Assembly (NCBI GenBank): GCA_905215345.1
Contig: CAJMPR010000011.1
Coordinates: 60,817-124,816, forward strand
Reading direction: 5' to 3'
Length of the DNA: 64,000 bases
Origin: an uncultured bacterium
GTDB lineage: Bacteria > Bacteroidota > Bacteroidia > Bacteroidales > Bacteroidaceae
The notes under the pieces were generated by a model that did not search any database, was not told the origin of the DNA, and was given only the letters and a program-made list of their open reading frames with translations. Shown in pieces: positions 57,466 to 64,000 of this stretch. The translations under genes were made by a program, and so were the position numbers. Position 1 is the stretch's first letter. Every line of letters begins with the position of its first letter.

Positions 57466-57558
57466 AAAAAGCCGATTCCACCGCAAAAATAATATATTTT
57501 GTTTGGCTAAATAAAATAAAAGGACTACCTTTGCACCCGCAAACAAGAAATAAATAAT

Positions 57559-57631
57559 GCACTCTTAGCTCAGCTGGTAGAGCAATTGACTCTTAATCAA
57601 TGGGTCCAGGGTTCGAGTCCCTGAGGGTGTA
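57559..57631 (+). tRNA. tRNA-Lys (CUU anticodon)
   Basis: The full cloverleaf is visible: acceptor GCACTCT/AGGGTGT, D-arm with AGCTCAGCTGGTAGAGC, anticodon stem ATTGA/TCAAT with loop CTCTTAA (anticodon CTT), T-arm CAGGG-TTCGAGT-CCCTG, and discriminator A. CCA is not encoded. It is intact, unlike the tRNA-Pro fragment at 31723. Confidence 0.95.
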
Positions 57632-57635
57632 CTTC

Positions 57636-57667
57636 AAAAAGGAACAACTAATGTTGTTCCTTTTTTG
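57636..57667 (+). terminator. Terminator after tRNA-Lys
   Basis: AAAAGGAACAAC-TAAT-GTTGTTCC is followed by TTTTTT. It overlaps the start of the next promoter. Confidence 0.85.
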
Positions 57668-57694
57668 TTATATATCTTATATTTTTTATCTTTG
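57664..57694 (+). promoter_or_regulatory. Bacteroides promoter for flavodoxin-fold gene
   Basis: TTTG (57664-57667), 19 nt, TATCTTTG (57687-57694) match the consensus exactly; the -33 box lies in the terminator T tract. Confidence 0.75.
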
Positions 57695-57727
57695 CATTCA
57701 TCAGATAGCCCTAAATTATAAAATAAT

Positions 57728-58285
57728 ATGGATAAAGATTCAAGACAGGTAGTAGTTCTTTTGGCACATCCCGATATTAGAAACTCCCAAGCTAACAAGG
57801 CATTAATGGATGCCATTAAAGATATGGAAGATGTTGCTGTTTACAATTTGTACGAGATGCAGAACGAAAATGCTTTTGATGCAGATACATGGAGCAAAAT
57901 TATTTCGCATTCGTCTGCGCTTGTCTTTCAGTTTCCGTTTCACTGGATGGCAGCTCCTTCTTTACTAAAGAAATGGCAAGATGAAGTTTTTACGTATTTA
58001 GCCAAAACTCCTGCTGTAGCCGGAAAAGTTCTATGGGTGGTAATTACTACCGGTTCAGAATATGATGCATATCGCAGTGGGGGCAGAAATCAGTTTACAA
58101 TTGATGAGTTATTAAGACCTTATCAAGCAAGTGCCATACATGCCGGCATGAGATGGCAGACCCCTCTTGTTGTATATGGAATGGGAACGGCAGAAGCCGG
58201 AAAATATATAGCAGAAGGGGCAAATCGTTATAAGCGAAGAATAGAGGCGTTAATTGGGAAAAAGTACCCTAGCGATGAGTGGTAA
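57728..58285 (+). CDS. NAD(P)H-dependent flavodoxin-fold oxidoreductase
   Basis: The product is 185 aa. VVVLLAHPDIRNSQANKALM and ALVFQFPFHWMAAPSLLKKW are the signature of the NQO1/KefF-like flavin quinone reductase family. GSEYDAYRSGG is the typical FMN-contact loop. It probably reduces quinones or acts as a modulator-of-drug-activity type enzyme. It has its own promoter. Confidence 0.88.
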   Translation: MDKDSRQVVVLLAHPDIRNSQANKALMDAIKDMEDVAVYNLYEMQNENAFDADTWSKIISHSSALVFQFPFHWMAAPSLLKKWQDEVFTYLAKTPAVAGKVLWVVITTGSEYDAYRSGGRNQFTIDELLRPYQASAIHAGMRWQTPLVVYGMGTAEAGKYIAEGANRYKRRIEALIGKKYPSDEW

Positions 58286-58330
58286 TTTTCTACACTATAT
58301 AGGCATATAATTATCCTGTAATTGAGAAAT

Positions 58331-58365
58331 AATTGATATTCATAGAAATTCTATGAATATCAATT
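58331..58365. terminator. 35-bp palindrome between convergent genes
   Basis: AATTGATATTCATAGAA and TTCTATGAATATCAATT are perfect 17-bp arms around a single A. It sits between the convergent flavodoxin-fold gene (stop 58285) and the transferase gene (stop 58368). It is AT-rich and lacks a T tract, so it may be a bidirectional end signal or a protein site. Confidence 0.5.
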
Positions 58366-58367
58366 GA

Positions 58368-60071
58368 TTAATAGCTTATTCCTCTCTTTTGTAGCATTTT
58401 GAAATCTTCTTTTCTCATTCCGATATCATCCAGCTTACGAGCCTCATTATGATCATTGAGATATACTCGCGGTTTTTCTACCAATAGCATATTGGTTACG
58501 GATAAAGAATCATTCCGATAGGGCGTTTCTATCCCACCCAATTCAAGCATTGTCTGGAAAAAAGAAGCACTGGAAGAGATGTTTTTCTGTTTATTTGTTT
58601 GGGCAGCTTTCTGATAGGCTGGATAAGCTTGGAGATAACTGTCGGACATCCATACAAGAAAAGGTACATGTATCTGATGATACGATGGAACCGGTGATGC
58701 ATGTAAGAAAAGGTTACGATTATCATCGAAAATATCTTCTCCATGATCGGAGGTATAAATCATAGCTGCATCTACATTTTGTTTCTCTAACATCCCAATC
58801 AGCCGTGCCAGAAAGTTATCTGTGTAACGGATGGAATTATCATATGCGTTTATTAAATTATCCTTGTATTTCACTTCCGCATCTACAGGGAAATCGGGTA
58901 AAAAGAAAGCGTTATTTGAAGGATAGCGTTCCCGGTAATTAAAATGAGATCCATAAGTATGGAGAACAATGAATTGTTTGGAGTTGCCTTTGGCTAATTC
59001 GGAAGCAACAAGTTTCAGAAGCTCGTCATCTGAAGGGTTATAATTGGAATCTCCCTCATCTTCTTTTATAAAATCATATGTATCGGCTTCCATCCCGAAA
59101 AAGTCAATAAAGGAGTGGTTGTAACGTTGATTGGAAAAGAAAGCAGTTTTGTATCCGGCTTCTTTAAATGCTGTTATAATTCCTTTCTGATAATAAATGG
59201 AATCATAATCGTGTGCAGAAATGGGAGAAATCAACATCGGGACACTTTTATGAGTAGTGTTTGACTCTGTTAATACATGGCAGAATGCAGTCACTCCCTT
59301 AGCCTTTGAAAGTTCGGGGTTGGTATTACGCTCATAACCGTAAATAGACCAGTTACCTGCACGGGATGTCTCACCCACCACCATTACATATACTTCTCTT
59401 TTATCGGCCGGACGAGTGGTTTTTGCATGGAAAGAGAAATCTTTAGATGTTTCCGGATAGTTTTGTGTCTGAGCAGTACGCTGAAAAGCAAGTGCAATGT
59501 TATAACATACATTTGCAGGATATAAATCCGATCTCAATTCATAACGGGCATCGAACAAATATGCAGTTACCAATGAAAATATTCCGATAACAAAAGCTAT
59601 CAGGGCACGCTTACGCTCCCTACGAATAAAGAATTCCGATACCTTACGCTTCCGGACGATTGATATCATTGCTAATATTAATGCCGGAACATAAAGTAAC
59701 ACAACAATGACAATGGCAGGTATCAGATTATCCAGCAATTCCAAAGCCTCACTCGAATTGGTCGTTACTAAATTGAGAAACATATCTACTGCAATGATTG
59801 ATTGTCCGAAAAGGTAAAGCAGTACAATCTGGAATGCTCCGAAAAAAATGAATGGAAATAATATCCAGAATACTTTGCCGCAATTTCTCGACCAAGTCAT
59901 TACTATATAATATATGGAGAAAGGCAACAGGATGTTACATATCTTTGCAACTACCGGCATCGGTTCTGTATAACAGAGTACTACATTGGGTGCTATCAGG
60001 ATAGCCAGGAACAGATAAAACAGATTTTCCTGATTATCGAACCATTTCTTGATTAAATTAAAAAGCTTCAT
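58368..60071 (-). CDS. Phosphoethanolamine transferase (EptA-like)
   Basis: The product is 567 aa from ATG 60071 (MKLFNLIKKWFDNQENLFYL). Five N-terminal transmembrane helices are followed by a sulfatase-fold domain with VMVVGETSRAGNWSIYGYER (Thr nucleophile), LTESNTTHKSVPMLISP, and YTSDHGEDIFDD ... LHASPVPSYHQIHVPFLVW (metal His/Asp). It transfers phosphoethanolamine to lipid A or glycans at the outer inner-membrane face. It overlaps the barrel gene by 14 bp. Confidence 0.85.
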   Translation of the reverse strand: MKLFNLIKKWFDNQENLFYLFLAILIAPNVVLCYTEPMPVVAKICNILLPFSIYYIVMTWSRNCGKVFWILFPFIFFGAFQIVLLYLFGQSIIAVDMFLNLVTTNSSEALELLDNLIPAIVIVVLLYVPALILAMISIVRKRKVSEFFIRRERKRALIAFVIGIFSLVTAYLFDARYELRSDLYPANVCYNIALAFQRTAQTQNYPETSKDFSFHAKTTRPADKREVYVMVVGETSRAGNWSIYGYERNTNPELSKAKGVTAFCHVLTESNTTHKSVPMLISPISAHDYDSIYYQKGIITAFKEAGYKTAFFSNQRYNHSFIDFFGMEADTYDFIKEDEGDSNYNPSDDELLKLVASELAKGNSKQFIVLHTYGSHFNYRERYPSNNAFFLPDFPVDAEVKYKDNLINAYDNSIRYTDNFLARLIGMLEKQNVDAAMIYTSDHGEDIFDDNRNLFLHASPVPSYHQIHVPFLVWMSDSYLQAYPAYQKAAQTNKQKNISSSASFFQTMLELGGIETPYRNDSLSVTNMLLVEKPRVYLNDHNEARKLDDIGMRKEDFKMLQKRGISY

Positions 60072-61251
60072 TGATATTAAATATAAATCCGGTCTGGTGT
60101 TTGCCAAACCCTAAATCTAAACGTACATTCACTCTCTTTTTAAACTCCCAACGATAGCCGAAACCATAATTAGGGAGTATATGTTTAGTCTTAAATTCGG
60201 AGAATTCCGGAAATATGGTTCCTGCTCCTACCCACACAGCAACTCCATTTCGTTTCCACACGTGCTGGCGGAGTTCCAGTTGTGCATCCATAGAGCATTT
60301 ATCACGATAACGTCCTTCATAATAACCACGCATGGAATACGAACTGCCTAAAGTTGCCATTAGCCCCCAAGGCGGATTGCCATAATTCAACAAAGTATGG
60401 AATTGTCCGGCCAAAACCCCGCCTTTCCATACGGTATGATAGTATCTTGTATCCAGTTCCGTGCTACTGAAAGCATACTTGTTTCCTAAAAAGGCGGGAC
60501 TAAAGCGCTGGTCTATTCTCAGGTAGTAGCCTTTATATGCATTTGTCAGAAAATCGCGCGAATCATAAAGCAGCGAAAAGCCTAAACTAAGGTTTGTAGT
60601 ACGTGTACTCATGCCTTCCCATAACTCTGGCTTCTCAAAATCATGTCCATATATATAATCGAATACAGCCATTGGGCCAATATAAAAATTACGTGCCAGC
60701 CGAAACATGAAATCCACCTTTATTTGAGCCTGAAAACGGTCATAATCGCTTTCATTATTCTTGTTGGCTCCGTTATCGTATCCTTTTCCCCAATATAAAC
60801 TCGGAAAGGAATAAAAATACAGGTTATAATTCAAACGATATTTATCCTGAGGGAACAGATGTGTTCCACGTACTCCTAATAAATAGAAACCTACCGTAGA
60901 AACATCTCCATACAATGAAACATTGGAAGGCGGAAGGATTGTATCATTCCGGTCAGAACGATAAAGTCCTGCGGCCACTAATCCTAATCCAAGCTTGGTA
61001 TCACTGGAATAATGAGGTCCACCGATAATACTGAAATCGAATTTCTTATTTTTTTTCTCTTTATTAGCATCATTGAAGTAATCCAGAAACTTTTTGAAAA
61101 AACTTCTTTTGGTAGACACAGAATCAGATGTGGTGACAGATAATGTATCTGCTGAAGTGTAAACTTCCGCCAGATGTGTTTGTGCATGAACAGTCGTTAC
61201 TGTTATTAGCGACAATACCAATAGTATCCATCTTGCTTGTTTTGTGCTCAT
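60058..61251 (-). CDS. BamA/TamA-family outer-membrane barrel without POTRA
   Basis: The product is 397 aa with a signal peptide (WILLVLSLITVTTVHAQ). After a charged linker (FFKKFLDYFNDANKEKKNKK), the rest is a 16-strand-type Omp85 barrel; RMGYYEGRYRD-like SYSMRGYYEGRYRDKCSMDA is the conserved RGF/Y-type strand. No POTRA repeats are visible, so it is a surface-antigen-only version. It is co-transcribed with the EptA-like gene. A TAACTTTG -7 element is at 61277-61284. Confidence 0.8.
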   Translation of the reverse strand: MSTKQARWILLVLSLITVTTVHAQTHLAEVYTSADTLSVTTSDSVSTKRSFFKKFLDYFNDANKEKKNKKFDFSIIGGPHYSSDTKLGLGLVAAGLYRSDRNDTILPPSNVSLYGDVSTVGFYLLGVRGTHLFPQDKYRLNYNLYFYSFPSLYWGKGYDNGANKNNESDYDRFQAQIKVDFMFRLARNFYIGPMAVFDYIYGHDFEKPELWEGMSTRTTNLSLGFSLLYDSRDFLTNAYKGYYLRIDQRFSPAFLGNKYAFSSTELDTRYYHTVWKGGVLAGQFHTLLNYGNPPWGLMATLGSSYSMRGYYEGRYRDKCSMDAQLELRQHVWKRNGVAVWVGAGTIFPEFSEFKTKHILPNYGFGYRWEFKKRVNVRLDLGFGKHQTGFIFNINEAF

Positions 61252-61438
61252 TTTTTCTATCGAAAAACTTCGAGTGCAAAGTTAGTTTTTAATAATCTTA
61301 TTACAACAATGTTACATGTCTTTTTGTTTTCTCTTCTTCTGATTTTGTATTTTGAAATTCTTATTACTTAATTGTTCTTTACAAAACTTTCTTCCTTTCG
61401 AAGTGTTTCTATATCAAAAACAAAGAACAACAAAAGAT

Positions 61439-62725
61439 ATGAAAACAGCAATGGATATTCCCGATAAAGAGGGATTGAAACGCCTTGTCATTGTTGGAGG
61501 TGGCTTTGGCGGTCTTAAATTGGCAAGAAAATTGAGAAATAGTAAATACCAAGTCGTATTATTGGACAAAAACAATCATCATATATTTCAGCCGCTACTC
61601 TATCAGGTAGCTACGGCAGGTATAGAACCAAGTGCTATCTCCTTTCCTTTCCGTAAAATCTTTAAAAAGCGAGAACACTTTCATATACGTATATGCGAGG
61701 CCCAACAGGTAATTCCTGAGAATAATTTATTAGAGACATCTATTGGTACTTTGGCATATGACTATTTGGTAATTGCTACCGGATGTGACACCAATTACTT
61801 CGGCAGTGATGATATGGCTAAACAGACGATGGCTCTGAAAAACACTTCGGAAGCCTTGTTTAACCGTAACCAGATTTTGGATAGCTTTGAACAAGCCCAA
61901 AATACAGGGAATGAAGAAGAACGAAAGCGCTTGATGACTTTTGCAATTGTGGGCGGTGGTGCTACGGGTATTGAATTGGCTGGTGCTTTGGCCGAAATGA
62001 GAAAATTCGTTTTACCGCAAGACTATCCGGATTTGAATATTGAAGAGATGCGCATTATTCTGATAGATGCTGCTCCCCGCCTCCTTTCTGCTTTCTCTGA
62101 ACAATCTTCTTTGGAAGTGGCCGATTACCTGATTAAACGGAATGTGGAAATTAGATTGGATGCACGTGTTGTTAATTATGCAGATTATAAGTTAGCATTG
62201 AGTGATGGAACTGTAATTGATACTAAAAATGTGTTTTGGGTAGCCGGTGTAAAAGCAAATAGCTTAAAGGGCTTACCAGTGGAAGCATACGGACCGGGTA
62301 ATCGCTTAAAAGTAGATAACTATAACCGCTTGTTTGAGTATCCTAATATTTTTGCAATCGGTGATACGGCATTGATGATTTTGAATGATTATCCTAAAGG
62401 GCATCCGCAAGTAGTACAACCTGCTATCCAGCAGGCAAGGAATCTGATAAAGAATCTGCAAAGAATGGAAGAAGGACTGCCTTTGGAACCATTTGTATAT
62501 CATAATAAAGGTTCAATGGCAACCATCGGACGAAATCATGCAATAGTCGAATTAAAAAAACTACGTTTTGGTGGTTTTCCGGCATGGGCTGTATGGCTGT
62601 TTATTCATTTGATGAGTATTGTGGGCGTTAAGAACCGTTTATTTATTTTTGTAGATTGGATGTGGAGTTACTTCACATATGATCCTTCCCTACGAATTAT
62701 TATTAAACCGTTAAAGCGGGAATAA
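61439..62725 (+). CDS. ndh: Type II NADH dehydrogenase
   Basis: The product is 428 aa from ATG 61439 (MKTAMDIPDKEGLKRLVIVG). Two Rossmann motifs are present: VIVGGGFGGLKLARKL for FAD and FAIVGGGATGIELAGALAEM for NADH. ATAGIEPSAISFPFRK and VFWVAGVKAN and FAIGDTA complete the family pattern. The C-terminal LRFGGFPAWAVWLFIHLM is a membrane-binding amphipathic end. It passes electrons to quinone without pumping. The longer frame from 61352 lacks a matching start signal. Confidence 0.88.
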   Translation: MKTAMDIPDKEGLKRLVIVGGGFGGLKLARKLRNSKYQVVLLDKNNHHIFQPLLYQVATAGIEPSAISFPFRKIFKKREHFHIRICEAQQVIPENNLLETSIGTLAYDYLVIATGCDTNYFGSDDMAKQTMALKNTSEALFNRNQILDSFEQAQNTGNEEERKRLMTFAIVGGGATGIELAGALAEMRKFVLPQDYPDLNIEEMRIILIDAAPRLLSAFSEQSSLEVADYLIKRNVEIRLDARVVNYADYKLALSDGTVIDTKNVFWVAGVKANSLKGLPVEAYGPGNRLKVDNYNRLFEYPNIFAIGDTALMILNDYPKGHPQVVQPAIQQARNLIKNLQRMEEGLPLEPFVYHNKGSMATIGRNHAIVELKKLRFGGFPAWAVWLFIHLMSIVGVKNRLFIFVDWMWSYFTYDPSLRIIIKPLKRE

Positions 62726-62775
62726 ACTTTTATTCAATAATGTTTGTTATAATACATATATCAACTTAAAAACGA

Positions 62776-63216
62776 ATGATTATGATTAAACAATTTTTAT
62801 TCCCTTCCAAACCGAATGGAACTTATATATCCATCATATTATTGATAGTCAGAATTGTTTTTGGGCTTTTACTCATGAATCATGGTATTGAGAAATGGGC
62901 AAATTACCAAGAACTTTCTGCGGTATTTCCAGATCCTTTGGGTATAGGTCGTGCTACATCTTTGGCGTTGGCCATTTTCGGAGAATTGATTTGTTCAATG
63001 GCTTTTGTCATCGGCTTCTTGTATAGATTGGCTATGATACCAATGATATTTACAATGTGCGTGGCTTTTTTCATTGTTCATGGTAATGATCCGTTTGCAG
63101 TGAAAGAACTCGCATTTGTTTATCTCATTGTATTTGTGTTGATGTATATTGTTGGGGCGGGTAAGTTCTCCGTAGATTATTGGATATCAACGATTATCTC
63201 TCCCAAACGGAGCTGA
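62776..63216 (+). CDS. DoxX-family membrane protein
   Basis: The product is 146 aa; the in-frame ATG at 62782 (MIKQFLFPSKPNG) is an alternative start. Four transmembrane helices begin with IILLIVRIVFGLLLMNHGIE, and GIGRATSLALAIFGELICSM is the DoxX consensus. DoxX proteins are quinone-related or redox-partner membrane proteins. It lies 51 bp after ndh and is probably co-transcribed with it. Confidence 0.85.
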   Translation: MIMIKQFLFPSKPNGTYISIILLIVRIVFGLLLMNHGIEKWANYQELSAVFPDPLGIGRATSLALAIFGELICSMAFVIGFLYRLAMIPMIFTMCVAFFIVHGNDPFAVKELAFVYLIVFVLMYIVGAGKFSVDYWISTIISPKRS

Positions 63217-63350
63217 TGCAAATTCTTTTATTTTACATAAAGTTGTTTTTTACATCTTAATTGTGTGCTTTTTTATTAAATATAGGTTATATTTGCACAA
63301 ATGAATAGATATTTATTCTTTAAAAACACAGTAAAATAAAAGAAGTAAGT

Positions 63351-63905
63351 ATGAAAAAGTTCAATTTGAAAATGGCTGCTACTGTAATGGTATGTGGCGC
63401 TTTCTTTTTTAGTTCTTGTATCGGTTCTTTCGGGTTACACAGTAAACTTGTAAACTGGAACCAGAGTATTGGTAATAAGTTTGTTAATGAACTTGTTTAC
63501 CTTGCATTTAATATCATTCCGGTGTATGGCGTATGCTATTTGGCTGACGCTTTGGTTATCAACTCTATTGAGTTTTGGAGTGGCAGTAATCCTATGGCAA
63601 GCATAGGTGATGTAAAGAAAGTTAAGGGTGAAAACGGTGATTATCTGGTAGAAACTCTTGAAAATGGTTATTCAATTACGAAAGAAGGTGAAACTGCTTC
63701 CATGCAATTAATCTATGATAAGGACCTGAATACATGGAATGTTGTAGCTGATGGCTTAAGTACTGAATTGTTGCAAATGAATAATGATGGTACTGCACAG
63801 ATGACTTTGCCTAATGGTGAAAATATGACTGTTACTTTAGATGCTCAGGGAGTAGCTTCTGCACGCCAGGCAACAATGATCGATACTTATTACGCTGCAC
63901 GTTAA
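63351..63905 (+). CDS. DUF3332 lipoprotein
   Basis: The product is 184 aa with a signal and lipobox (VMVCGAFFFSSCIGSFGLHS). The segment NWNQSIGNKFVNELVYLAFN then IIPVYGVCYLADALVINSIE matches the DUF3332 family, with a possible membrane stretch. The C-terminal half is beta-rich (DGTAQMTLPNGENMTVTLDA). A TATATTTG -7 element is at 63288-63295. Function unknown. Confidence 0.85.
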   Translation: MKKFNLKMAATVMVCGAFFFSSCIGSFGLHSKLVNWNQSIGNKFVNELVYLAFNIIPVYGVCYLADALVINSIEFWSGSNPMASIGDVKKVKGENGDYLVETLENGYSITKEGETASMQLIYDKDLNTWNVVADGLSTELLQMNNDGTAQMTLPNGENMTVTLDAQGVASARQATMIDTYYAAR

Positions 63906-63947
63906 GTAGAGAGAAAATTGAATATAGGGAAATATCCCTTTGATATG

Positions 63948-63982
63948 AAAGGGGCTGTCCAAAAAGTCGGATAGCCCCTTTT
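63948..63982 (+). terminator. Terminator after the DUF3332 gene
   Basis: AAAGGGGCT ... AGCCCCTTTT pairs over 9 bp with a short T run. Confidence 0.8.
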
Positions 63983-64000
63983 GCTATTGTTTATTTCGAT

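Noticed and set aside
1..64000. Insertion sequence or transposase
   Set aside because: No transposase-like frame or terminal inverted repeat pair was recognised; the prophage is the only mobile element seen.

Overview
The window is a chromosomal segment of a gut Bacteroides (or very close relative). The right half carries genes typical of the genus: HU-CCDC81/SPOR and FHA cell-envelope proteins, DUF4738, DUF6078 and DUF3332 proteins, and a Wzi-type capsule protein. Several promoters fit the Bacteroides consensus TTTG-N19-21-TAnnTTTG, and Shine-Dalgarno sites are mostly poor. Base composition is moderately AT-rich. The species cannot be named from the sequence alone.

Positions 1 to about 31,722 are the right part of an integrated tailed temperate phage whose left end lies outside the window. 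It ends in the 3' part of a tRNA-Pro(UGG) gene (31,723-31,771). No matching 5' half precedes that fragment, so it is read as the displaced attachment-site half. Read from the lysogeny end, the phage has a lysogeny block on the + strand (three small HTH/repressor-like genes and a GIY-YIG nuclease, 29,730-31,644). Then comes a long leftward lytic transcript: small regulators, a Rad50/SbcC-like ATPase, RecT and a metallo-beta-lactamase nuclease candidate, Dam-type methylase, SF2 helicase, replication initiator and DnaC-like loader, a second methylase, ASCH protein and RuvC-like resolvase. Next is a ParB / aGPT-Pplase-like / P-loop kinase / radical-SAM cassette joined directly to terminase, portal and MuF head genes. 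A block of about a dozen small + strand cargo genes (865-6,535: DUF932, DUF3560, DUF3820, a third methylase) sits between the MuF gene and the scaffold-like gene at the left edge. Capsid, tail, lysis and integrase genes are not in the window.

Three sequence families tie the phage together. A 19-bp palindrome of consensus rTGCTTAcaatrTAAGCay occurs five times near module boundaries. A leader motif AAT(C/T)CACAACAACA directly precedes five start codons. An identical 22-nt cUUCGg hairpin occurs twice in the cargo block. The four-gene cassette next to terminase is the best candidate for a biologically new system, probably phage DNA base hypermodification.

From about 31,772 to 64,000 is core chromosome: two small lipoproteins, trmN6, the lon-tgt-lptF/G-like operon, a thioredoxin-fold protein without active-site cysteines behind a structured leader, serB, a DEAD-box helicase, a surface-polysaccharide operon (wzi-like, rfbC, ugd, lipoprotein), HU/SPOR and FHA proteins, a 22-bp minisatellite, and the hexuronate locus (uxaB, LacI-type regulator, divergent uxaC). 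These are followed by a HAD phosphatase, a Crp/Fnr regulator, a POT transporter, a WalJ/YycJ-like hydrolase, tRNA-Lys(CUU), a flavodoxin-fold oxidoreductase, an outer-membrane barrel with a phosphoethanolamine transferase, a type II NADH dehydrogenase, a DoxX protein and a DUF3332 lipoprotein.
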